Shown piece by piece: positions 46,161 to 55,508 of a stretch of DNA of 64,000 nucleotides. The notes below the pieces were generated by a model. It ran no database searches. It was not told the origin of the DNA and saw only the letters and a list, made by a program, of their open reading frames with translations. The stretch is from 14-2 sp963628035 (lineage in GTDB: Bacteria > Bacillota > Clostridia > Lachnospirales > Lachnospiraceae), in NCBI GenBank assembly GCA_963628035.1, contig CAVGED010000082.1, positions 62,001-126,000 on the forward strand. The letters are read 5' to 3'. Each line of letters starts with the position of its first letter. Within the stretch, counting starts at the first letter, position 1. The position numbers and the translations under genes are program-made.

Positions 46161-46272
46161 GATGATTCCTCCCTTATAAATATTTTCTAGGTTTTTGTAC
46201 GCGCCGGATGAATGGTATGCCCTATCAAACGCGCTCTCGCTCCATAACCGACATGCGTTACAACTAATAGAC

Positions 46273-47535
46273 TTACTTGTAAAATTCTACAAATTCTTTA
46301 TAGCCTTCCTTCGTCAGCTGCTCCTTCTGGAACTTCTTATTCTTGTTCATGCGAACCACAAGAATCTGGTGTCCCAAAGCACGTTCTGCCTGCGCCTGAG
46401 CCATCACCTCTGCCAGACGATCCCCCGGATATCCCTTCTCGATGAGGTATGCCTTCTTCTCAGGCTGCTCCGGAATCTGGAAACCGCTTTCCATAAGCAG
46501 CAGGATGATCCGCTCGAAGCCGATGGAGAATCCGCAGGCCGGGACATCCTTGCCGGTAAAGTTACCGATCATCTTGTCGTAACGCCCGCCGCCTCCGCAG
46601 CTGCCGCCGAACTGCGGCATAGCGATCTCGAAGATCGTTCCGGTGTAGTAGGACATTCCACGCACCAGCGTCGGATCAAATACCAGTTCAAAGCTGGCGC
46701 TCTTGGTGGCATTGACACTGGATACAATCTCCAGAAGACTGTCCCGAACCTCAGCCTCCAGGTAATCCCCAAGGGTCTTTGCTAAATAAGAAATGCCCTC
46801 TGCTGCATTTCCGTCGGCAGCCTCTTCTACACCCCGGAATAATTCCAGATATTTATCAATGGAATCCTTGGCAAAACCGCTCTCTATAAGCTCCTGCTCC
46901 ACGCCTGCAAGTCCGATCTTATCCATCTTATCCAGGATGATAAATACCGTATCATAAGCCTCCTCCGGGAATCCGCTGTAGGCCGCCATGGCCTTTAAGA
47001 TCCTGCGCTCATTGATCCGGATCTGGAAGTCTGCGAAGCCCAGTCGTCCCAGTGTGGTGGTTGTAGCCAGAATCAGTTCGATCTCTGCCAGATTGCTGGG
47101 TTCCCCCAGAATATCAATGTCACACTGCATAAACTGACGGTAACGTCCTCTTTGGGGACGATCTGCCCGCCATACATTTCCCATCTGCAGCGCCTTGAAG
47201 GGCGTTGGCAGATCATTGGCGTTATTGGAATAGAAGCGTGCCAGCGGCACAGTCAGATCATAACGCATACCGTAATCCACCACGTCTGCCTCCGTCTGCG
47301 CTGTCTCCAGGTTCAGCTTCTCGCCTCTCTTCAGTACCTTGAAGATCAGCTTCTCATTCTCTCCGCCCTGCTTATTGCTGAGGTTTGCAATATTCTCCAT
47401 ACAGGGAGTCTCGATGGGGGTGAAGCCGAAGCTCCGATAGGTATCCTTGATTACCCGCATCACATAATCCCTAAGCTGCATTTCCTCCGGTAAGATATCT
47501 TTCATGCCGTTCACCGGCTTTTTTGCTAATGCCAT
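46273..47535 (-). CDS. hisS: Histidyl-tRNA synthetase
   Basis: 420 residues, class II synthetase with the HisRS signatures ERPQ-like WRADRPQRGRYRQF near 112 (motif 2) and CGFSIGFERI near 318 (motif 3), and a C-terminal anticodon-binding domain. It lies 38 bp after hemZ and 112 bp before aspS. The hisS-aspS order downstream of relA is common in Firmicutes. Confidence 0.98.
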   Translation of the reverse strand: MALAKKPVNGMKDILPEEMQLRDYVMRVIKDTYRSFGFTPIETPCMENIANLSNKQGGENEKLIFKVLKRGEKLNLETAQTEADVVDYGMRYDLTVPLARFYSNNANDLPTPFKALQMGNVWRADRPQRGRYRQFMQCDIDILGEPSNLAEIELILATTTTLGRLGFADFQIRINERRILKAMAAYSGFPEEAYDTVFIILDKMDKIGLAGVEQELIESGFAKDSIDKYLELFRGVEEAADGNAAEGISYLAKTLGDYLEAEVRDSLLEIVSSVNATKSASFELVFDPTLVRGMSYYTGTIFEIAMPQFGGSCGGGGRYDKMIGNFTGKDVPACGFSIGFERIILLLMESGFQIPEQPEKKAYLIEKGYPGDRLAEVMAQAQAERALGHQILVVRMNKNKKFQKEQLTKEGYKEFVEFYK

Positions 47536-47573
47536 ATGATTCTTCCTTTCGTTTCCTTTATTTACGTATCAGT

Positions 47574-49082
47574 TCATCCCAGCCACTTCTCAAGACCCTG
47601 GCGCTTTCGCTCCACCATCTCATCCACACGCGCCAGATAATTGGCGATATCCTTGACATTCTCCGTGCGTTCGATCCGCCCGTCCGGGTAGACATACTTG
47701 GTAGTGGCTCCGGCGCCCAGCGCCAGTATGGACTGCTTCTCCTCCATGATCAGGATATTATAAAGCCCTGCCTTTCCCTCTCTGGCATAACCGACATTCT
47801 CAAAATTGCCGGCCATGTTCTTCTGGCGATACAGATAATAAGGCAAAAGCCCCATCTCTCTGGCGTACCGTGCCGTGAGTTCGATGGTCTCCCCTGTATT
47901 GGTGATGTGAAGCTCCTGATATTCTTCCTGAAACATCTTAAGTCTGGCAGCCCGCTTGATAGCCAGGGAATGGACGGTAACGCTGTCCGGATTCAGAATC
48001 CGCAGCCGTTCCATGGTATCTCTCACATCATCGATGGTCTCCTCCGGCAGTCCCACGATCAGATCCATGTTGATGTTGTCAAATCCAAGGCTTCTGGCCA
48101 GTTCAAAACTCTCCACCGTCTCCTGCACCGTATGTCGGCGCCCGATCAGATCAAGCGTCTCCTGCTTCATGGTCTGGGGATTGATGGATATCCTGGAAAC
48201 CGGATGCTTTCTTAATACCATCAGCTTCTCCCTGGTAATGCTGTCCGGTCTTCCCGCTTCAACAGTATATTCCAATAAGTGCTGAAAGTCAAAGGTTTGC
48301 TCAATTTTTGTAAGAAGGCGATCCAACTGCTCGGCCGACAGGGTGGTCGGCGTGCCGCCGCCGATATAGATGGTGTTCAGCTTCTTATTTTTACAGGCTG
48401 CTGCTGTAAAATCCATCTCCTTCTCCAGCGCGTCAAGATATTCGTCCACTCTGCCCGCCCACATGCTCAGTGGATAGGAAGTAAAGGAACAATACAGACA
48501 GGTACTTGGGCAGAAGGGAATACCAATATAGAGACTGTAGCCCTCTTCGTAGTCCAGCTTCTTTAGAAGAGACAGCTCACGCCCGGCAATCTCGATGCTC
48601 AGATCGATCTTCTCCGAACTGGCCAGATAAGTATCCCGCATATAATCGCGAATCCACGCCTCACTGCGTCCCTCCTCCAGGAAACCCATGGCAATCTTGG
48701 TGGGCCGGATCCCGGTCAGCGTTCCCCAGGGCAGCTTGCGGTTGGTATATTCAGAAAGCACACGATACAACGCCTGTTTCAGCCGATTTTTCGTTTCGGT
48801 CCGATCTGCGTAGTCCACGAAGGTGCGCGCCATTTCCTTCTTATTGATAAAAATACGGATAGCGTCCGGCTCTCCTCCACCGATATCATATATGATATCC
48901 ATAGCAATAGAATCCTGTTGTTCCGGATTCTCCGCCTGTGGCAGGTTGCGGTGGCAACAACATTCTTCGTCCGCTGCCCCTGCCTCCGCACTCACGGACA
49001 CGTCCTCCTTCGGGAAGAAGGCCTTCACTAGGGAATGTATGTCATATTCAAAATTTGCAAGATTCAATGTTACTGATATCAT
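47574..49082 (-). CDS. hemZ: HemZ-type radical SAM coproporphyrinogen dehydrogenase-like protein
   Basis: About 502 residues from the ATG at 49082 (GAGG upstream) rather than the GTG at 49094. Radical SAM cluster motif CPSTCLYC near 190, then the HemN-like YIGGGTPT near 240 and INPQTMK near 305. HemZ proteins have a long N-terminal extension, as here. Related enzymes act in haem metabolism in anaerobes; the exact reaction of HemZ is not settled. Confidence 0.9.
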   Translation of the reverse strand: MISVTLNLANFEYDIHSLVKAFFPKEDVSVSAEAGAADEECCCHRNLPQAENPEQQDSIAMDIIYDIGGGEPDAIRIFINKKEMARTFVDYADRTETKNRLKQALYRVLSEYTNRKLPWGTLTGIRPTKIAMGFLEEGRSEAWIRDYMRDTYLASSEKIDLSIEIAGRELSLLKKLDYEEGYSLYIGIPFCPSTCLYCSFTSYPLSMWAGRVDEYLDALEKEMDFTAAACKNKKLNTIYIGGGTPTTLSAEQLDRLLTKIEQTFDFQHLLEYTVEAGRPDSITREKLMVLRKHPVSRISINPQTMKQETLDLIGRRHTVQETVESFELARSLGFDNINMDLIVGLPEETIDDVRDTMERLRILNPDSVTVHSLAIKRAARLKMFQEEYQELHITNTGETIELTARYAREMGLLPYYLYRQKNMAGNFENVGYAREGKAGLYNILIMEEKQSILALGAGATTKYVYPDGRIERTENVKDIANYLARVDEMVERKRQGLEKWLG

Positions 49083-49140
49083 AATATTCCTCACAGGTAA
49101 TGGCAGTTCAGCCCGCGCCTTCTTCGGTCTGGCTGAACTG

Positions 49141-49809
49141 TTATGTCAGGTATGGGTTCCACATCCGCTCCTGGCCGATGCTGGTGGTATCCATATGTCC
49201 CGGATAGACCTCGGTCTGCTCCGGCAGTACCATAAGCTTTTCCCGGATGCTGTGTACGATCTCTCCCATGCTCCCTCCCGGAAAATCCGTTCTTCCCACC
49301 GACTGGCAGAACAACGTATCCCCGGAGAAAAGTACGTCTTCTTTGGGAATATAGTAGCAACACCCGCCGCTTGTATGCCCCGGTGTGTGAAGCACCCGGA
49401 TGGAAAAGCCTGCGATGGTAAGGATCTGTTCATCCTTCACATAGATATCGGCATGATATACCTCGTGTTTCCCGATCATGCCGGATACATTGCGAACCGG
49501 ATCCTCTAATGTCTCCTTCTCCGCTTCATAGGCATAGATCGGAACAGCCTGCCCTGCCGCATCCACATCCATATGCGATGCAGACACCAGCTTCACCAGC
49601 TCTTCGGCTGCCCCAGCGTGGTCGAAATGTCCATGGGTCAGAAGGATTGCCTTTGGCAGATAACCCTTTTCCCGGATCTTTTCTGCCAGCAAGGAAGCCT
49701 CGTCTCCGGGATCCACGATAAACATCTCCTTCGTGGTCTCATTTATTGCAAAATAGCAGTTCGTCTGGACTGGTCCCACACAGTAGGACTCTATCTTCAT
49801 ATTTATCAT
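49141..49809 (-). CDS. MBL-fold hydrolase (glyoxalase II-like)
   Basis: About 222 residues. The metal motif THGHFDH near 62, further ligands HTPGHTSGG near 140, and a C-terminal YPGHMDTTSIGQE motif mark the GloB-like group of metallo-beta-lactamase hydrolases. The ATG at 49809 has AAAGG upstream and begins 16 bp after relA. This gene is often found between relA and hemZ or hisS. Confidence 0.92.
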   Translation of the reverse strand: MINMKIESYCVGPVQTNCYFAINETTKEMFIVDPGDEASLLAEKIREKGYLPKAILLTHGHFDHAGAAEELVKLVSASHMDVDAAGQAVPIYAYEAEKETLEDPVRNVSGMIGKHEVYHADIYVKDEQILTIAGFSIRVLHTPGHTSGGCCYYIPKEDVLFSGDTLFCQSVGRTDFPGGSMGEIVHSIREKLMVLPEQTEVYPGHMDTTSIGQERMWNPYLT

Positions 49810-49825
49810 AATTACTGCCTTTCTG

Positions 49826-52171
49826 TCAGCCTGTCGTCCGCTCAATATCAATGACACTCTCCACCTGCCGGATCTTGTCCACCAGGCTGTTCAGTTCTTC
49901 CTTGCCCTTGATATTGAAGGCCAGCGTGATGGTTGCAATTCCCTGCTTGCTGGTCTTGGAATGCACGGAATCAATGTCAATCTGGCGCTCCGTAAGGATT
50001 CTGGTGATATCCACCAGCAGACCGGTACGGTTATTTCCATAGATCTTGATCTCTGCCATAAACAGGCCCGCATCGCCACTGTCCACGGCCCAGTCTGCCT
50101 CCAGCAGCCGCTCCCGATCCATCTCCGAAAGATTTATTATATTGATACAGTCTGTCCGGTGGATGGAAACGCCTCGTCCTCTGGTGACAAATCCGATGAT
50201 CTCATCTCCCGGCACCGGCGAACAGCACTTGGAGAAACGCACCGCCACATCCGTCAGTCCTTTGACTGTGATGCCGCTGCCGCTCTTCTTCTTCGCTTCC
50301 GGCTTGCCCTTGTAGCCCGCGGAAGCAGTGTTTCCCAAGTCACTTAAAATATCCTCGTCCGTGATCACCGCCTGATGATCCTTCTGATAATACTCCAGCA
50401 TCTTATTGATGATCTGGCCTTCCTTCAGGCCGCCATGACCCACGGCAGCCAGTGTGGATTCCCAATCGCGAAAGCCGTACTTGCGCATGATCTTCTGCTG
50501 ATATTCCGGCTTGTTCAGTTCGGACCAGTTGATACTCTTCACCTTACAGTACTGGCTGATCATCTCCTTGCCGCGGGAGATATTCTCCTCCTTGAACTCG
50601 CTGCGGAACCATTGATTGATCTTGCTCTTTGCCTGGGTACTCTTCACGATATTCAGCCAGTCCCGGCTTGGTCCCTTGGAATTCTGGGAGGTCAGGATCT
50701 CAATGCGGTCACCGTTCTGGATCACATAATCGATGTTCACCAGCTTACCGTTGACCTTGGCGCCGATCATCTTATTGCCGACAGCAGAATGGATGTTATA
50801 GGCGAAGTCAATGGGTGTGGAGCCATTGGGCAGGTTCTTTACATCTCCGTTTGGCGTAAAGCAGAACACCGTGTCGGCAAACAGATCCAGGTCATTTTTC
50901 AGCAGGCTTAAGAATTCACGGTTGTCGGACATATCCTTCTGCCATTCCAGGATCTGCCGCAGCCAGTTCAGCTTCGCCTCTTCCTGCTCCTTGCCTACCT
51001 TCTTGCCGCTTCCGGCCTCCTTGTACTTCCAGTGGGCGGCAATACCGTATTCCGCAGTACGATGCATCTCATAGGTGCGGATCTGTATCTCGAAGGGCTG
51101 CCCGGTGGGTCCCATCAGCGTAGTGTGCAATGACTGGTACATATTTGGCTTCGGCATAGCGATATAATCCTTGAATCTGCCGGGGATGGGTTTATACATC
51201 TCATGGATCACCCCAAGTGCCGCGTAGCAGTCCTTCACCGAATTCACAATGATCCTTATCGCAAACAGATCATAGATCTGATCCAGCGTCTTTCCCTGAT
51301 TAACCATCTTCTTATAGATGCTGAAAAAATGCTTTGCACGGCCGTCGATACTTGCCTCGATCCCGGCCTTCTCAATATGCTGGCCTACTTCCTCCACCAG
51401 CTGCTGGATGTATTCTTCCCGGACACTCTTGCGCAATGCCACCTTCTCCACCAGATCATAGTAGGCATCGGGATGAAGGTATTTTAAGGAAAGATCGTCC
51501 AATTCGATCTTGATCTTGGAGATACCCAGCCGCTGTGCCAGCGGACAGTAGATCTCCTGGGTCTCTCTGGCAATCCGTATCTGTGCCTCCGGGGACTGGT
51601 ATTTTAAGGTTCGCATGTTATGCAGCCGATCTGCCAGCTTGATCATGATGACCCGGATATCCTTAGCCATGGCCAGGAACATTTTTCTTAAATTCTCCGC
51701 CTGCATTTCCAGGCGATCCGTGGACTTGTCCTTCTCCCCGGTATTGTCCTCGGCGAGATGGAGGTGCTTTAACTTGGTTACCCCGTCCACCAGGAGCAAT
51801 ACTTCTTCTCCGAAGGTATCGGAGATCTCCTGGGCGGTCATGACGGTATCCTCCAGCACATCGTGCAGAAGTCCGGCCACAATGGTCTCCTTATCCAGTT
51901 CCAGCTCCGCCAGGATGATGGCAACACAAAGAGGGTGAACAATGTATGGCTCACCCGATTTCCGAACCTGACCCTTATGGGCCTCGTCCGCGGTCTTATA
52001 TGCTTTTTCAATCATAGAAATATCCGCCGAAGGATGGTAGCGCTTCACACCGGCGATCAGTTCCTCGTACAGGCTCTGGGGACTGGTAAATTCCTTCGTC
52101 TCCTTGATGTGCTCGGACTGCATGGCCTTCTCTTCCGCTTCTTCCTTCTCGATCATCTTCATATCGACCAT
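49826..52171 (-). CDS. relA: Bifunctional (p)ppGpp synthetase/hydrolase RelA/SpoT
   Basis: About 781 residues from the ATG at 52171 (GGGAG upstream). HD hydrolase domain (about 50-200, LLHDVLEDT near 103), synthetase domain (about 240-355, YQSLHTT near 345), TGS domain (about 415-475, SAVGNKMIGAKVNGK), then a helical/zinc region (CCSPVPGDEI) and a C-terminal ACT domain. Both catalytic halves look complete. It has a strong promoter and heads the five-gene operon ending in aspS. Confidence 0.97.
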   Translation of the reverse strand: MVDMKMIEKEEAEEKAMQSEHIKETKEFTSPQSLYEELIAGVKRYHPSADISMIEKAYKTADEAHKGQVRKSGEPYIVHPLCVAIILAELELDKETIVAGLLHDVLEDTVMTAQEISDTFGEEVLLLVDGVTKLKHLHLAEDNTGEKDKSTDRLEMQAENLRKMFLAMAKDIRVIMIKLADRLHNMRTLKYQSPEAQIRIARETQEIYCPLAQRLGISKIKIELDDLSLKYLHPDAYYDLVEKVALRKSVREEYIQQLVEEVGQHIEKAGIEASIDGRAKHFFSIYKKMVNQGKTLDQIYDLFAIRIIVNSVKDCYAALGVIHEMYKPIPGRFKDYIAMPKPNMYQSLHTTLMGPTGQPFEIQIRTYEMHRTAEYGIAAHWKYKEAGSGKKVGKEQEEAKLNWLRQILEWQKDMSDNREFLSLLKNDLDLFADTVFCFTPNGDVKNLPNGSTPIDFAYNIHSAVGNKMIGAKVNGKLVNIDYVIQNGDRIEILTSQNSKGPSRDWLNIVKSTQAKSKINQWFRSEFKEENISRGKEMISQYCKVKSINWSELNKPEYQQKIMRKYGFRDWESTLAAVGHGGLKEGQIINKMLEYYQKDHQAVITDEDILSDLGNTASAGYKGKPEAKKKSGSGITVKGLTDVAVRFSKCCSPVPGDEIIGFVTRGRGVSIHRTDCINIINLSEMDRERLLEADWAVDSGDAGLFMAEIKIYGNNRTGLLVDITRILTERQIDIDSVHSKTSKQGIATITLAFNIKGKEELNSLVDKIRQVESVIDIERTTG

Positions 52172-52214
52172 ATAAATCTCCCGTCTTTCGTCCACTTCAG
52201 TGATTATTCTTCTT

Positions 52215-52243
52215 ATTATAAGGAGTTTCGGGAGAAAATGCAA
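52215..52243 (-). promoter_or_regulatory. Promoter of the relA operon
   Basis: Minus strand -35 TTGCAT (52238-52243), 17-bp spacer, -10 TATAAT (52215-52220), about 44 bp before the relA start. Confidence 0.8.
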
Positions 52244-52302
52244 TATTTTTCTGAAGTTAGGGCAGACCGATATCTATCCGGGAAATCGTGCCAGTCCCTC
52301 GC

Positions 52303-53028
52303 TCACAGTCCCAGGATCATCTCAAACAGAGAAGCCGCAAAGAGCCAGTGCATGTTCTCGGTGGGGTGATTCACCCGGTTGGCCAGAAGTCTTGTAACAT
52401 CAGCGCCATTCTCCATAAGCTTTTTCCATTTCGTGTAGCAGTCGCACACGGGAACCTGATTTTCGGCACATACTTCTTTTGCCTTCTCCATATAAGCGTC
52501 CATGATACCGTCTATCTGAAATCTTGTTACATTTTCCAAGGTGGAACGGATAAAGGGATCTGTCTCCTCTGCAACTACCCTGGTCCCTATCATATTTGGT
52601 GTCATAAATATCGTCTCAATCCCGGCAGTGCGCAGATCCCGGAAGATTCCCTCCAGCGCTTCGGCATATAACGGAAGTCCCTCCATACCCAAAGTCACAT
52701 CATTCAGACCGAAGCAGACCACTACAAGATCCGGTTGAAACGGAAGTATATCTCGCGAAAGCCGTTTTCTTCCACCCCGAGCACTGTCACCGCTGATACC
52801 TGCATTGATGATATTAATGGGTACAGAAGGAAATACCTCCTCCAGCATACGCTTCAGCTTGCTGTGATACGCTTCATAGCTTCTGAACTCTGTTTCCAGG
52901 GTATTTTCGTCCTTGCGATACAATTCAAAACAGCCTTGTGTCACGCTGTCTCCCAGGAAGCCGATGACAACCGGTCTGCGCTGTCCGAAATTTCGGGCAT
53001 TCTCTGTGATTCTCTCCGTAATTTTCAT
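52303..53028 (-). CDS. SGNH/GDSL-type hydrolase
   Basis: About 241 residues from the ATG at 53028 (GAGGAAT upstream). SGNH blocks: GDSVTQG near 27 (nucleophile Ser), NAGISGDSARGG near 78, FGLNDVT near 108 and HPTENMHW near 225 (His). No signal peptide. Such enzymes remove acyl or acetyl groups from sugars or lipids. It stands alone between relA and the acetyltransferase. Confidence 0.9.
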   Translation of the reverse strand: MKITERITENARNFGQRRPVVIGFLGDSVTQGCFELYRKDENTLETEFRSYEAYHSKLKRMLEEVFPSVPINIINAGISGDSARGGRKRLSRDILPFQPDLVVVCFGLNDVTLGMEGLPLYAEALEGIFRDLRTAGIETIFMTPNMIGTRVVAEETDPFIRSTLENVTRFQIDGIMDAYMEKAKEVCAENQVPVCDCYTKWKKLMENGADVTRLLANRVNHPTENMHWLFAASLFEMILGL

Positions 53029-53102
53029 GATATATTCCTCTCTCTTTCTTTTTGTATATGAATTAATCCTTGCATTTTCGTCCATTTATTGATGATTTTC
53101 CT

Positions 53103-54101
53103 TCATCTTCCTAATTTGCACCAAAGAAACATCTTTCCATCCTCCGCCACGCATTTCTCCCGCACAAATCCAAGCTTCTCCGCCAAATGAACAGACGCGA
53201 GATTTTCCTCCCGGATGCGGCAATAGACGGTGGAAAATCCCAATTCCTTCCATCCATATTCAAGAATAGCTCTGCATACCTCCGTGGCGTAGCCCTGGCA
53301 TTGCTTATCCGCAGCAATGAGGTAGCCAAGCTCTGGTATAAGCGTATCCTCCGCCACAGGACTATCTTTCTCCGGCATAAGCGTATCCTCCGGCATAAGC
53401 GTATCCTCCGCCACAAGACAATCGTCCCCCGGCATAAGCATATCCCCCACCGTCAGATGTCCAAAGCCCGCTCTCCCGATCAGCCGCCCGGTAGACTTCT
53501 CCACCACCGCCCACATACCGTACCCATAGAAACGATACATACAGCGGATATGATCCTTCAGCCTGGCTTCCTCCTTCTGCCGATCCTCATCCAGACCATC
53601 CAGATAACGGGTGACCTCCTGGGGCCGATAAAGTTCGTATAAGGCATCGAGATCCTGAAGTGTCATCTCCCGCACCAGACATCGATCTGTCTCAACAATG
53701 TCCCATGGGAGGCCGAAAAAGCGTTGGTACACACGCACAAGGAAGTTCAGATCAATCTCCTCAAATCCCTGGACGATCATATCCAGATGTGACTGAATCC
53801 GACAGCAGCCATCCGGCTCATATCCAAGAACTGCTGCTCCAAAGGCCTTCGCCTGCCGAACGCTTTCCTCGCAGTCTGCGATCATCAGGCAATCACAGAA
53901 AGAGAGGCCCAGTCTCCCAAGCCACTCCTTCATTTCCTCTATAGCAATCTCTTTTCGATTGTCAGCTTCAGAGAAAATACCGATATCTACAACCTTCAGC
54001 CCATGGTTCTCTGCATCTCTCAGACACCCCTCCAAGGGCTGAGTCATACTTCCGTGCTCTGTTAGTCTCTGCCGATCTATCAATATCGCCTGTAATGGCA
54101 T
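53103..54101 (-). CDS. HAD-like/GNAT acetyltransferase fusion
   Basis: 332 residues. The first 115 or so read like the second half of a HAD phosphatase (VVDIGIFSEADNR, MIADCEESVRQAKAFGAAVLGYEPD), and 140-332 is a GNAT N-acetyltransferase with the acetyl-CoA loop QCQGYATE near 267. An insertion at about 219-256 is built of DTLMPE / xDxxVAE repeats. The catalytic Asp region of the HAD part is missing, so that half is likely regulatory or binding. It has its own promoter at 54158-54186. Confidence 0.85.
   Translation of the reverse strand: MPLQAILIDRQRLTEHGSMTQPLEGCLRDAENHGLKVVDIGIFSEADNRKEIAIEEMKEWLGRLGLSFCDCLMIADCEESVRQAKAFGAAVLGYEPDGCCRIQSHLDMIVQGFEEIDLNFLVRVYQRFFGLPWDIVETDRCLVREMTLQDLDALYELYRPQEVTRYLDGLDEDRQKEEARLKDHIRCMYRFYGYGMWAVVEKSTGRLIGRAGFGHLTVGDMLMPGDDCLVAEDTLMPEDTLMPEKDSPVAEDTLIPELGYLIAADKQCQGYATEVCRAILEYGWKELGFSTVYCRIREENLASVHLAEKLGFVREKCVAEDGKMFLWCKLGR
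53334..53447. repeat. In-frame short tandem repeats in the GNAT gene
   Basis: Imperfect units of about 18 and 39 bp encode DTLMPE and DTLMPExDxPVAE segments. They sit in a loop before the ELGYLI strand. Nucleotide copies are close to identical, so copy number probably varies between strains. Confidence 0.85.
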
Positions 54102-54157
54102 ACTGCCACCTCTTTATAAGTTACTACAATCTCACCGTTGCTACACTTGATTTTATA

Positions 54158-54186
54158 ATTATACCCTTTTCCCAAGCCGTTGACAA
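54158..54186 (-). promoter_or_regulatory. Promoter of the HAD/GNAT gene
   Basis: Minus strand -35 TTGTCA (54181-54186), 17-bp spacer, -10 TATAAT (54158-54163). Confidence 0.75.
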
Positions 54187-54245
54187 CCATGATAACAAAT
54201 TCGTTTTATGGCAGTTTATGACGTTTGCGGATGCCAAAGACTCCA

Positions 54246-55463
54246 TTAAATTTTCTTCATTTTATTATTAATAGACTCTTCAAAAAATTCCGAGCAAAGT
54301 ACAATATCATCTTCCAGCAAAAACTCCAGATAATAACAAAATGCATCCTCCGGAAGGCATATCTGCTGTACGCCATTGTCTATCCTTAAAATTTGCCAGT
54401 CTTTATCCATGAAAAGATTATCTACATCATACTTGACTCTTCTGGCATAATTATATCTGCCTGTAATATAGAAAAGCCGAATCTCCTTCGGCTCTTCTGA
54501 ACAGGAAAAATTCAACACCCTGTCCTGAACCTCTACACTGATATGTGGAATTGCTTCTTCGGAAAGTATGCGCTCTGCATACCAATAGCTTTCCGTACAC
54601 TGCAATGCGTGGGTATGCGAATGATTCATCCGATTACGCATCGTTAAAACCGTAACCGGATTGTTCTTTACCGTCCGAACGTAAGACCGGGAATTGGAAT
54701 TAATTGAAAAACAGCAATCATCATTCCAGCATAACCACATGACAGGTATCTTCACCTGATCATATTGATGTTCTGCCTGCCAGCATTCATTTCCCTTCAT
54801 CCGGAAGGGTTCATTAATTTTAGTCAATCCTACCGACAGATATGCCGAACCGTAAATCGGTATTGCATAGGCAAACCTTGTATCATATCCAATTGTTATT
54901 GCAGTGATAACCCCACCCCATGATATACCGGATATACCGATTTTCTCTCTATCGATTCTGTTGTCAGCTCTTAGAATATTGTGTGCAAGAATCACCTGTG
55001 AAACTGCATGATACATCCAGCGGTCTTCTATTGCAATCTCTGTATCATTCATTCCACTGTTAGCAGGAGGAACTGTGTACTCTACTGCCGCAACATCCGC
55101 AGGAAGCTCACGAAGCCAATTGCCTCGTTCACTTTCTGTAAATGAGGTATGGTGCTCTCCCGGAAAATGTCCCGTTGTATCCGGTGCTATTACAGCATAT
55201 CCACGTGATGTCCATTCATTTATCCATGCACAATCCGGATGACACCCACCTCCATGAACCAAGACTACTGCAGGAACCGGAAGACTGCAATTTTTCGGAA
55301 ACGCCATATATGCAAATACCTTTGTCTTTTTCCCACTTAATCTTACTCCATCATAAACAATAGCCTTTATCTGGGCTAGCCCCTCCTCAAAATATGGATC
55401 GTATTGGGGCAAATATTCAATCTGAAGATTTGTTTCCAACTGTTCTTTAAATGAAAGATTCAT
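54246..55463 (-). CDS. Alpha/beta hydrolase, acetyl-esterase-like
   Basis: 405 residues without a signal peptide. Oxyanion segment HGGG near 70, nucleophile elbow GISWGG with Ser181, and a likely catalytic His in MNHSHTH near 285. The layout (large cap, C-terminal beta domain of about 90 residues) resembles esterases of the acetylxylan/dienelactone-hydrolase type that deacylate imported sugars. It is the last gene of the second glycan cluster, 45 bp after the GH106-like gene. Confidence 0.82.
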   Translation of the reverse strand: MNLSFKEQLETNLQIEYLPQYDPYFEEGLAQIKAIVYDGVRLSGKKTKVFAYMAFPKNCSLPVPAVVLVHGGGCHPDCAWINEWTSRGYAVIAPDTTGHFPGEHHTSFTESERGNWLRELPADVAAVEYTVPPANSGMNDTEIAIEDRWMYHAVSQVILAHNILRADNRIDREKIGISGISWGGVITAITIGYDTRFAYAIPIYGSAYLSVGLTKINEPFRMKGNECWQAEHQYDQVKIPVMWLCWNDDCCFSINSNSRSYVRTVKNNPVTVLTMRNRMNHSHTHALQCTESYWYAERILSEEAIPHISVEVQDRVLNFSCSEEPKEIRLFYITGRYNYARRVKYDVDNLFMDKDWQILRIDNGVQQICLPEDAFCYYLEFLLEDDIVLCSEFFEESINNKMKKI

Positions 55464-55508
55464 ATCTGCCTGCCTTCCTTTTGTCTCTAGTTTTCTCGCA
55501 CAGAATGC

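Noticed and set aside
46161..46272. T-box or riboswitch between hisS and aspS
   Set aside because: Only 112 bp, with no stem-loop set or terminator that would fit.
53077..53095. Sequence resembling the 17-bp operator upstream of the GDSL hydrolase gene
   Set aside because: Only part of the palindrome matches and an extra base is needed to align it; the dyad is lost.
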